The notes under the pieces are model-generated. The model did no database searches, was not told where the DNA came from, and saw nothing but the letters and a program-made list of their open reading frames with translations. Below, one piece after another: positions 22,396 to 29,783 of a DNA stretch of 40,472 nucleotides; within the stretch, counting starts at the first letter, position 1, and the number at the start of each line of letters is the position of its first letter. The translations under genes were made by a program, and so were the position numbers. Source of the stretch: DAIDJD01 sp035485275 (GTDB taxonomy: Bacteria; Oederibacteriota; JAJYGY01; DAIDJD01). The stretch spans positions 1 to 40,472 of the forward strand of contig DATHOE010000023.1 of NCBI GenBank assembly GCA_035485275.1, written 5' to 3'.

Positions 22396-23134
22396 GCCTA
22401 CGGACCGGGACCTGGCCGTGCTCCTCTTCACCTGGCAGAACCGCTTCGTGTCCACGGCCCAGCTCCACCGCGCCTTTTGGCAAGACGCCTCCCCCTCCGC
22501 CGCGTCGAAACGCCTGGTGGCGCTGCGCGAGGCGGGCCTGCTGGGGTTCAGGTCCTTCGCCTGGCTCTCGGAACGCCTCCTGTACTTCCCCTGCCAGGGG
22601 GGCAACCGGGTCTTGGCGGACTGCGGACTGCTGGCCAAGGAATGGCTGAAGGACTTCCCCCGCCGGCCCGAGGACCTGAGCCCGGCCCTGCGCCACGACC
22701 TGAAGGTGGTGGACCTGCGCCTGGGGCTGGAGGAGAGCGGCGTCGACGGGCGCACCTGGGTCTCGGACCACCAGCTGCGCATGCTGAGCCGGGAGCCGGG
22801 CCCCCGCAAGCGGGTACCGGACGGGATCTTCGAGTTCAGCTTCAGGGGGATCCGGGGAGGCGGCCTGCTGGAATACGAGCACGCGCCCTACCGCCGACCC
22901 GCGGCCAAGGGCCTGCTCTCGCGCCTGCGCCACCGCTACGGAGGCCGCTTCGTGTTCCTCGTGGCCCGCGCCGGAGGCCGGGCCGACACCTTGCGGGCCT
23001 GGGCCAGGGAAAGCGGGATCTACGCGGACGCGCCAAGGCAGCTGGCCTTTTCGCACCAGGAGGCGGTGGCGGAGCTCGGTTTGGACGGCGGTTTTTTGGA
23101 CGTGGAGGGCAGGCCCTGGGACGGAACTAAATGA
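22385..23134 (+). CDS. Replication-relaxation family protein
   Basis: The 249-residue product has an N-terminal winged-helix (TDRDLAVLLFTWQNRFVSTAQL...SAASKRLVALREAGLLGF) and a longer C-terminal part (LRHDLKVVDLRLGLEE, LLEYEHAPYRRPA, RFVFLVARAGGRADTL). This is the layout of the Replic_Relax family found on plasmids and integrative elements. Members are thought to bind DNA near replication or transfer origins; the mechanism is not established. Its start lies inside the end of the VirD4-like gene. It converges on the lipoprotein gene with almost no spacer. Confidence 0.8.
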   Translation: MRFEPTDRDLAVLLFTWQNRFVSTAQLHRAFWQDASPSAASKRLVALREAGLLGFRSFAWLSERLLYFPCQGGNRVLADCGLLAKEWLKDFPRRPEDLSPALRHDLKVVDLRLGLEESGVDGRTWVSDHQLRMLSREPGPRKRVPDGIFEFSFRGIRGGGLLEYEHAPYRRPAAKGLLSRLRHRYGGRFVFLVARAGGRADTLRAWARESGIYADAPRQLAFSHQEAVAELGLDGGFLDVEGRPWDGTK

Positions 23135-23140
23135 AAAACC

Positions 23141-23824
23141 CTAGGACGGCGGGGCGGCGTTGGTCTGGACCACGTAGATGGGGAAGGTGCTCACATAGGT
23201 GTACTTGAGCCCGTCCGTCATGGTCATGGTGATGTTCACGGGATAATAGGGCGGCGGGTTGGAGGGGTTGTTCTTGTAGACGAAGGCCAGGCTGAAGCCG
23301 GTGGTGAAATCGACCAGGTCGCCGTTGTTGTCGTAGCCCTGGTACATCCCCTCGACGGTCTGGGAAAAGGGCAGGATCTCGTTGCCCACGCCGAGCTGGG
23401 TGACCGCCGAGGCCCCCGCGGGCGCCCCCTGGACCGCGGGATTGGTCACGAACTGCAGGTAGGGATCCGTGGCGCTGAAGGTGGCCACCACCGGGCAATA
23501 GGTGCCCGAACCGCCGACGTTGGAGATGCTGACCTCCATCTCCCACCAGTCCTCGCCCGGGCCGCCGGCGGTGCTGCCGTTGGTGAAGTCGCTGTAGCAG
23601 TTGAGGCAGCCCGAACTGTAGGTGTAGGTGGTGATGGTCAGGTTCGTGGCCGCGTAGAGCTGCAGGTTCGGCGCGCCGATGTTCTTGCCGAAAAGCTCCG
23701 GCGAAAACACGCCCACCGGGCCGTGGTTGGAGCAGCCGGACGCGAGCAGGGCGAAGAGCCCCACAAGGCAGCCGCCGGCCAAGCCCAGGAAGCCTCCCCG
23801 CGCCCTATTCAAAGGTGTACTCAT
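23141..23824 (-). CDS. Lipoprotein following the FlgO-like gene
   Basis: The 227-residue product has a lipoprotein signal ending in LLASGC (Cys31). The mature part is rich in Tyr, Thr, Asn and Pro and looks all-beta (LTITTYTYSS, DWWEMEVSISNVGGSGTY, FSLAFVYKN, PVNITMTMTDGLKYTYVS). It resembles an Ig-like or CARDB-like sandwich. Its start lies inside the last 20 bases of the FlgO-like/barrel gene, so the two are coupled, and the proteins probably meet at the outer membrane. No specific family is recognised. Confidence 0.78.
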   Translation of the reverse strand: MSTPLNRARGGFLGLAGGCLVGLFALLASGCSNHGPVGVFSPELFGKNIGAPNLQLYAATNLTITTYTYSSGCLNCYSDFTNGSTAGGPGEDWWEMEVSISNVGGSGTYCPVVATFSATDPYLQFVTNPAVQGAPAGASAVTQLGVGNEILPFSQTVEGMYQGYDNNGDLVDFTTGFSLAFVYKNNPSNPPPYYPVNITMTMTDGLKYTYVSTFPIYVVQTNAAPPS

Positions 23825-25112
23825 AGTAGAGGCCGAGCTTGACCATCATGTAGGGGCTGTAGGCCGCGAGCAGGTCGTAGGCGAGGTTGGCGTCGATGCC
23901 CACGTCGCCGCGGTGCACTTTCGCGCCGGCCGTGGCGAAGAAGCTGTTGTTGCCGAAGCTGAAGGTGTCCTGGTTCGGGACCGGGCTGCCGTTGACCACG
24001 CCGCCGTTGACGTTGATGGCCTCGAACTTCCCGCCCACGCCGCCGTAGACGACCCAGTAATGGCCCAGGCGCACCGGCCAGGTCAGGCTCGTGGTCATGC
24101 CGTAGCCGAAGAGCGAGCCGATGGGGCTGGGCAGGCTCGGAAGGCTGGCGCGGTCCCACAGGAAGAATTCGGCGTGCACGATGTCGGCCCAGTTGACGTT
24201 GAGGTAGGGGCCCAGGAGGTCGCCCACCACCCCGCGGAAGGTGGAGTTCATGGGGTCGAAGGACTCGTAGCCCGCCTCGAAATTCACGCGGTAGGGGGAG
24301 AACTCGGTTTCGTGGACGTTGGACTCGAGCTGGACCCCGGGCTGCTCGAAGCCGAGGGGGCCCGTCTCGAGGCTGGCCGCGGAGACCTTCACGCCGGCGG
24401 TCGGGGAGGCCGGCTCCGGCTCCGGGGCTATGGTCCCGGAGGGAGGGGGCGGCGCGACGACCTCGGCCTGCTGGCCGTAGCCCGCCGGGGCGCTGTCGGA
24501 ATAGGTGTTCAGGTCGCCGCGGTCCACGGCCGCCATGGGCATCTGCCAGCTGCGCACCCACAGCACCGAGTCCTTGCGGCAGTCGAGCAGCCGGACCGTG
24601 ACGAAGATGGAGGATCCGACGATGCGGTAGTCGCCGCCGACCACGGCGTCCACGCTCAGGAGGCGGCCGAAGCGGCTGAGGGTGTAGGGCATGTTCATGT
24701 CGGCCTTGTTGCCGCCGACGCCGATCCAGGCGTCCTGGAGCTCGCGCGTGCTGGGCACGCCGTAGGGGGTGTCGTCCCGCAGGTGGGTGGTCAGGTCCCG
24801 GTCCAGGTGGTCGCAGAAGGGCGAGCGCTCGCCGGTGATCAGCTCACGGAAGCCCCCGGCGACCACGGATATGCTCGGCTTGCCGGACTGCACCATGAAA
24901 TCGTTCAGGGGCCCGGCCAAGGCGGCCAGGGCGCCGCCCAGGAAGTCCTGGTAGGTCTGGACCGTGGGGGATAGCGCCGAGGCCGAGGCCGAGCCGCTCA
25001 GGGCGGCGGGCGCGGGGGCGCCGGCGGCCGGATCCGCGGCCAATGGCGCGGCCAGGGCCGCGCACAGGGCCAGGCCGGCGAGGGCCTTCAAGGAGTTTGA
25101 GGTCAGGGGCAT
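23805..25112 (-). CDS. FlgO/CsgG-like domain fused to an outer-membrane beta-barrel
   Basis: The 435-residue product has a signal peptide and an N-terminal domain (about 55-200) resembling FlgO/CsgG/LpoB. Key pieces are ISVVAGGFRELITGE, LDRDLTTHLRDDTPYGVPS, LLSVDAVVGGDYRIVGSSI and VTVRLLDCRKDSVLWVRSW. A Pro/Glu-rich linker (PPPPSGTIAPEPEP) leads to about 200 residues of alternating strands ending in YYEYTFE, an aromatic-terminated beta-barrel. FlgO-type domains sit in the outer membrane near flagellar or secretion structures; fusion to a barrel is unusual. An in-frame GTG lies one codon before the chosen ATG (25112). The downstream lipoprotein overlaps by 20 bases. Confidence 0.72.
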   Translation of the reverse strand: MPLTSNSLKALAGLALCAALAAPLAADPAAGAPAPAALSGSASASALSPTVQTYQDFLGGALAALAGPLNDFMVQSGKPSISVVAGGFRELITGERSPFCDHLDRDLTTHLRDDTPYGVPSTRELQDAWIGVGGNKADMNMPYTLSRFGRLLSVDAVVGGDYRIVGSSIFVTVRLLDCRKDSVLWVRSWQMPMAAVDRGDLNTYSDSAPAGYGQQAEVVAPPPPSGTIAPEPEPASPTAGVKVSAASLETGPLGFEQPGVQLESNVHETEFSPYRVNFEAGYESFDPMNSTFRGVVGDLLGPYLNVNWADIVHAEFFLWDRASLPSLPSPIGSLFGYGMTTSLTWPVRLGHYWVVYGGVGGKFEAINVNGGVVNGSPVPNQDTFSFGNNSFFATAGAKVHRGDVGIDANLAYDLLAAYSPYMMVKLGLYYEYTFE

Positions 25113-25164
25113 CACGGCGCAGATTCTAGGCGATAGGGGGCCAAAAAGACACTCATAGGTCGTA

Positions 25165-25848
25165 TTAAAGTGTATCCCCGTCCGCCCGGCCCGGGGCCCC
25201 GGAATCCGGCGCCTGGAGGCCCATGGAACGCAGGCTTTGCCTCAGCTGGGCGTCGTTGAAGGTGTAGTGGAAGACGCGCAGCCCGGAGGCCTCACCCGCA
25301 CGCACATAGTCGGCGATGTCGTCCAAATACAGGATGTCCCGACCGGCCAGCCCCAGGGAGCGCTGGGCCGCGGCGTAGATCGCGGGTTCGGGCTTGCGCG
25401 CCCCGACCTCGCAGGAGGCCGTGATGCCCTCGAAGGCGTCCAGCACGGGAAAGGCCCGCTTGAGGTGGCGCAGATGCTCGGCGTTGGTGTTGCTCAGGCC
25501 CCAGAAACGGACCTGGCCGCGCAAATCCGCGATCAGCCGTTCCATAGGGACGTTCGGTTCGAACCAATTGTTCCACAGTTCCAGCCAGTCCTCGTAGCCC
25601 AAGGCCAGCCCCATGCGCTCCTGGAGCAGGGCGTGCCAGGCGGGTCCGTCTAGGAGGCCCCGCTCGAAGTCGTCGTGCCCGGTGGCGGGGTCCTGGAGCA
25701 GGCTGCGCAATTCCCCGGGGGCGCGGCCCGGGCAGGCGGCCTTCAAGCCCTCAAAAAACAGGTCGAAGCGCAGGCGCACCGTGACGTTGCCCAGGTCGAG
25801 GAGCAGGGCCTTGGGAGGGCCCTCGGGGTCCCGCGGCGAAGGCTTCAA
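25165..25848 (-). CDS. HAD-superfamily hydrolase (YihX-like)
   Basis: The 227-residue product has the HAD motifs ALLLDLGNVTV (motif I, altered from the usual DxDxT: here DLGNV, as in the YihX branch), FWGLSNTNAEH (motif II), GARKPEPAIY (motif III) and ILYLDDIADYV (motif IV). It should be a cytoplasmic phosphatase on small sugar phosphates or FMN-like substrates; the true substrate is unknown. There is no ATG at the N-terminus. I chose TTG at 25848 because it overlaps the thioesterase stop codon (TTGA), implying translational coupling. The frame is open much further upstream, but that part is antisense-style shadow of the thioesterase. Confidence 0.88.
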   Translation of the reverse strand: MKPSPRDPEGPPKALLLDLGNVTVRLRFDLFFEGLKAACPGRAPGELRSLLQDPATGHDDFERGLLDGPAWHALLQERMGLALGYEDWLELWNNWFEPNVPMERLIADLRGQVRFWGLSNTNAEHLRHLKRAFPVLDAFEGITASCEVGARKPEPAIYAAAQRSLGLAGRDILYLDDIADYVRAGEASGLRVFHYTFNDAQLRQSLRSMGLQAPDSGAPGRADGDTL

Positions 25849-26399
25849 GCCCGGCCCGCCGGCGGAGCCTCGGACTTCAACTGGTCTATCGCCGCCCGCT
25901 CCGAGCGCAGCCACTCCTGCATCCAGGCTGGCAGTTCGGGGCTGGGGGGCCGCTCCAGGCCCACCGCGCTGAAGAGCTCGCGGGTCGGGACCGGGCCCTT
26001 CTTGTCCACGATCAGGCCCTTCACCGCGCCCAGCGCGTGCAGGCGCCCCCGGCGCATGAAGCGCTGCTCGAAGTAGAACCACTTCTCGTCCAGGCCCACC
26101 ATGCGGGTGTGGAGCTCGAAGGACTGGAAGGGCCCCAGGGGCTTGAAGTAGCGGCAGAAGGAGAGCGCCACCAGGGGCTGGCGGCCCTTGCGCTCCCAGA
26201 AGCCCAGGCCGCCCGCCAGCAGGACGTCCACGCGGCCGAGGTCCATGAAATTGAGGTAGCGGGCGTTGTTCAGGTGCAGGTTCAGGTCCAGGTCCGCGGG
26301 CCAGACCCTCAGCTTCAGGACCGAGGGCTCCAGGATGGACCGGCGGCCCTTGAAGCGGCCGCCCAGGAAGACCCACAGGAGGCGCAGCAGGTCCCCCAT
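25845..26399 (-). CDS. Hotdog-fold thioesterase (4HBT/THEM6-like)
   Basis: The 184-residue product carries the hotdog signature DLNLHLNNARYLNFMDLGR (about 39-57), where Asp and His/Asn form the active region. It continues with LSFCRYFKPLGPFQSFELHTR and EKWFYFEQRFMRRGRLHALG. Thioesterases of this type resemble bacterial and eukaryotic THEM6 proteins, which hydrolyse or bind acyl-CoA or acyl-ACP. The start ATG overlaps the nadB stop (TGATG), with AGGAGG in the nadB coding end. It overlaps the HAD gene by 4 bases. Confidence 0.88.
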   Translation of the reverse strand: MGDLLRLLWVFLGGRFKGRRSILEPSVLKLRVWPADLDLNLHLNNARYLNFMDLGRVDVLLAGGLGFWERKGRQPLVALSFCRYFKPLGPFQSFELHTRMVGLDEKWFYFEQRFMRRGRLHALGAVKGLIVDKKGPVPTRELFSAVGLERPPSPELPAWMQEWLRSERAAIDQLKSEAPPAGRA

Positions 26400-28003
26400 C
26401 AGGTCCTCCTGGCCTTGGGGTCCTTGGGCGGCTTGAGCACCGTGTCCTTGGGGGGGCGCCTGGAGTCGGTCTTGGGGCAGTCGAGGTTGTAGTGCAGGCC
26501 GCGGCTCTCGCGGCGCAGGCGGGCGCTGCGCACGATCAGCTCCGCCACCAGGGCCAGGTTGCGCAGCTCCAGCAGGTCGCCGGTGACGTGGAAGTCCCAA
26601 TAATACTGGCGGATCTCGTGGCGCAGCAGGCGGATGCGGCGCAGGGCCCGCTCCAAGCGCTTGTCCGTGCGCACGATGCCCACGTAGTTCCACATGATCC
26701 TGCGCACTTCGTCCCAGTTCTGGGTGACCACCACCCCCTCGTCCGGGGCCTCGGCCTTGCCGCTGTCCCAGTGCCGGGGCTTGAACCAGGCCGGCAGCGG
26801 CTTGAGCTTGCGGCGCAGGTCCTCCTCGGCGCGGCGGGCGAAGACCAGGGCCTCCAGCAGGCTGTTGCTGCCCAGGCGGTTGGCGCCGTGCAGGCCGGTG
26901 CAGGCCACCTCGCCGACGGCGTAGAGCCGGTCCACGCTGCTCTCGCCCATGAGGCCCACGGTCACCCCGCCGCACTGGTAGTGGGCGGCCGGCACCACCG
27001 GCACCGGCTTCTTGACCATGTCGATGCCGTAGCGCAGGCAGGTGGCGTAGATGTTGGGGAAGCGCCGCTTGATCAGGCCCGCGGGCAGGTGGGTGACGTC
27101 GAGGAAGACGCACTCGTCGCCGGAGGCCTTGAGCACGGCGTCGATGGCGCGCGCCACCACGTCGCGGGGGGCCAGCTCCTTGAGCGGGTGGAAGTCGCCC
27201 ATGAAGGCCCGGCCCTTGGCTGTGCGCAGGATGCCGCCCTCGCCGCGCACGGCCTCGCTGATGAGGAAGCGACGGGCGTCGGGGTGGTAGAGGCAGGTGG
27301 GATGGAACTGGCAGAACTCGAGGTTGGACACCGTGGCCCCGGCGCGCCAGGCCATGGCCAGGCCGTCGCCCGAGGCCACGTCGGGGTTGGTGGTGTAGAG
27401 GTAGACCTTGGACCAGCCGCCCGTGGCCAGGACCGTGGCCTTGGCCAGGCGGGTCTCGACCTCGCCGGTGGCCGTGTCCAGGACGTAGGCGCCCAGGACC
27501 TGGCCGCGCTCGGCGATGAGGTCCACGGCCTGCCGCCACTCGAAGATGCCGATGCCGGGCGTGGCCCGCGCCCGCGCCGTCAGGGCGCGCTGGATCTCGG
27601 CCCCGGTCAGGTCGGCGCGGTGCAGGATGCGGTGGGCGGAATGGCCCCCCTCGCGGGTGAGGTCGAAGGGCGAGTCCTTGGACTTGCCCGCCCGCGTGAA
27701 GCGCACTCCCCAGCGCACCAGGTCCGCGATGCGCTGGGGCCCCTCCTTGACCACGGCCTCCACGACCTCGGTGCGGCAGAGCCCGGCGCCGGCGCGGAGC
27801 GTGTCGTCGATGTGGCTGCCGAAGCTGTCCTCGGAGTCGAAGACGCTGGCGATGCCCCCCTGGGCGTAGCTGGTGTTGGTCTCCTCGGCCTGGCGCTTGG
27901 CCAGGACGGTCACGCTGAGGCCGTGCTCCGCGGCCTTGAGGGCCGTGGCCAGGCCGGCGATGCCGGAGCCGAGCACGAGGACGTCGCTGCGGTGGGTGGG
28001 CAT
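26399..28003 (-). CDS. nadB: L-aspartate oxidase NadB
   Basis: The 534-residue flavoenzyme oxidises L-aspartate to iminoaspartate, the first step of de novo NAD synthesis. The FAD-binding VLVLGSGIAGLATALKAAEHG region starts at residue 8 (shown without its last base pairs: VLGSGIAGLATALKAAEHG). TSYAQGGIASVF, GGHSAHRILH, FCQFHPTCLY, LISEAVRGEGG and HYQCGGVTVGLMGES are also typical of NadB. The C-terminal helical domain is complete. It lies 4 bases after the ABC exporter gene and is followed by the thioesterase. Its partner nadA sits about 5 kb upstream in the same run. Confidence 0.97.
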   Translation of the reverse strand: MPTHRSDVLVLGSGIAGLATALKAAEHGLSVTVLAKRQAEETNTSYAQGGIASVFDSEDSFGSHIDDTLRAGAGLCRTEVVEAVVKEGPQRIADLVRWGVRFTRAGKSKDSPFDLTREGGHSAHRILHRADLTGAEIQRALTARARATPGIGIFEWRQAVDLIAERGQVLGAYVLDTATGEVETRLAKATVLATGGWSKVYLYTTNPDVASGDGLAMAWRAGATVSNLEFCQFHPTCLYHPDARRFLISEAVRGEGGILRTAKGRAFMGDFHPLKELAPRDVVARAIDAVLKASGDECVFLDVTHLPAGLIKRRFPNIYATCLRYGIDMVKKPVPVVPAAHYQCGGVTVGLMGESSVDRLYAVGEVACTGLHGANRLGSNSLLEALVFARRAEEDLRRKLKPLPAWFKPRHWDSGKAEAPDEGVVVTQNWDEVRRIMWNYVGIVRTDKRLERALRRIRLLRHEIRQYYWDFHVTGDLLELRNLALVAELIVRSARLRRESRGLHYNLDCPKTDSRRPPKDTVLKPPKDPKARRT

Positions 28004-28007
28004 GGGA

Positions 28008-29783
28008 TCAGGCGCGCTCCTTGAATTGCAGTTCGATCAGGCCCTTGTACAGCCCGCCGGCTTCCATCAGCTCGGCGTGGCTCCCCTGCTCGGCCAGGCG
28101 GCCGTCCTTCAGCACCAGGATGCGGTCCGCCTCGCGCACCGTGCTGAGGCGGTGGGCGATGGTCAGGGAGCTGCGGCCCTCCAGCAGCACGGCCAGGGCC
28201 TGCTGGATCTCGGCCTCCGTGGCCGTGTCCACGCTGGCCGTGGCCTCGTCCAGGATGAGCACGGCCGGGTCGAAGACCAGGGCCCGGGCGAAGCTAAGGA
28301 GCTGCTTCTGCCCGGTGGAGAGGTTGGAGCCCCCCTCGGCCAGCTCGGTGTCGTATCCCTTCGGCATTGTATCGATAAAGGCGTCGGCGCGCACCTGGCG
28401 GCAGGCCCAGACCACCCGCTCCCGCGGGACGGAGGCGTCGGAGAGGCGCAGGTTCTCCAGGATGGGGCCGCTGAACAGGAAGGGGTCCTGCGGCACCAGC
28501 GCGAAGTGGCGCAGGTATTCGGCGCGGGCGTAGGCCTCCAAGGGCTTCCCGTCGAGCAGGACGCTGCCGGACTGGATGGGGTAGAAGCGCAGCAGCACGT
28601 TCACCAGGCTGGTCTTGCCCGAGCCCGTGGGCCCCACCACGGCCACCCTCTCGCCCGGGCGGACACGGAAGCTGACGTCCCTGAGGGCGGGGCGCCCGGG
28701 CTCGTAGGCGAAGGTGACGTCCCGGAACTCGACGTCGCCGCGGATGGCGCGGGCGGGCAGGGGCGCGGCCGGGTCGGACACGTCGGGATCGAGGTCCAGC
28801 AGGGCGAAGACGCGCTCCGAGGAGGCCATGGCGCTCTGGAAGGTGCCGAACTTGTCGGTCAGGTCGCGCAGGGGCTCGTAGAGCCTTTGTATGTACAAGG
28901 TGGCGGCCACCACCACGCCCAGGGACAGCCCGGTCCCGAAGTGGCGCAGGCCGCCGTACCAAATCACCACGCCCAGGCTGGCGGCCGCCAGCAGCTCCAC
29001 CAGGGGCATGAAAAACGCGTTGATGCGGATCTGTTCGAGCAGGATGCCCAGGGAATCGCGGTTGATGGCGTCGAACTTGGTGGCGTTGCGTTCCTGGCGG
29101 TTGTGGGCCTGGACCGTGGACATGCCCACCAGGTTCTCCGTCAGGAAGGCGTTCATGGCGGCGTTGTTCTTGCGCAGGGCACGGAAATTGACGCGGGCCT
29201 CGCGCCGGAAGATGGCCGTGGACCACAGGAGCAGGGGCACCAAGGCCAGGGCCGCGAGGCCCAGGCGCCAATCCATCTGGACCAGGAAGAAGGCGATGAG
29301 GCCCACGGTGAAGATGTCCTGGAAGACCGCCGTGACCCCGGCCGTGAAGAAGTCGTCCAGGGTCTCCACGTCATAGATCACGCGGGTCATCAGGCTGCCC
29401 ACGGGGTTCTTGTCGAAATAGCGCAGGGATTGGGTGTGGATCTTGTGGAAGAGGGACTGGCGCAGGTCGAGCGAGAGGTCGAGCCCCAGGCGCTTGGTCT
29501 GCAGGGTCTCGACGGTCTGCAGGCAGAAGACCCAGGCCAGGCAGGCGGCCAGGACCATGAAGAGGGGCCGCGCGCCCGCCATGTCGCCCCGCTGGCAGTA
29601 GTCCAGGAGCAGGCCCACCAGCAGGGGCTGGACCTGGATGCCCGCGCTGACCAGCAGCAGGAGCAGGGCCGCGAGCCCCAGGTCGCCCCACTGGGCCCGG
29701 GCGCGCAGGAGCAGGCGCTTGGTCAGGGCCCAGTCGAGCGCCGGCCCCTCCACCTCGCCCGCGTTCTTCTCCAGGGCCGGCAT
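28008..29783 (-). CDS. ABC exporter subunit 2 (catalytic site type)
   Basis: The 591-residue half-transporter has six membrane helices (residues about 40-330) and an ATPase domain. Walker A is VGPTGSGKTSL, Q-loop VPQDPFLFS, Walker B AVLILDEATASVD with an intact catalytic Glu, and H-loop TIAHRLSTV. The signature is NLSTGQKQ in place of LSGGQ. It overlaps subunit 1 by one base (TGATG). The pattern matches the catalytic partner in heterodimeric exporters such as TM287/288 and MdlAB, which move lipids, drugs or peptides outward. Substrate unknown. Confidence 0.94.
   Translation of the reverse strand: MPALEKNAGEVEGPALDWALTKRLLLRARAQWGDLGLAALLLLLVSAGIQVQPLLVGLLLDYCQRGDMAGARPLFMVLAACLAWVFCLQTVETLQTKRLGLDLSLDLRQSLFHKIHTQSLRYFDKNPVGSLMTRVIYDVETLDDFFTAGVTAVFQDIFTVGLIAFFLVQMDWRLGLAALALVPLLLWSTAIFRREARVNFRALRKNNAAMNAFLTENLVGMSTVQAHNRQERNATKFDAINRDSLGILLEQIRINAFFMPLVELLAAASLGVVIWYGGLRHFGTGLSLGVVVAATLYIQRLYEPLRDLTDKFGTFQSAMASSERVFALLDLDPDVSDPAAPLPARAIRGDVEFRDVTFAYEPGRPALRDVSFRVRPGERVAVVGPTGSGKTSLVNVLLRFYPIQSGSVLLDGKPLEAYARAEYLRHFALVPQDPFLFSGPILENLRLSDASVPRERVVWACRQVRADAFIDTMPKGYDTELAEGGSNLSTGQKQLLSFARALVFDPAVLILDEATASVDTATEAEIQQALAVLLEGRSSLTIAHRLSTVREADRILVLKDGRLAEQGSHAELMEAGGLYKGLIELQFKERA

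Noticed and set aside
20866..23134. Complete conjugative or type IV secretion locus
   Set aside because: Only the coupling-type ATPase and the replication-relaxation protein are present; no relaxase, VirB4, pilin or lytic transglycosylase is seen on either side.
25849..26376. Extended 403-codon version of the HAD gene
   Set aside because: The upstream part is Pro/Gly/Arg/Ala-rich and overlaps the thioesterase in another frame; the TTG at 25848 fits stop/start coupling.
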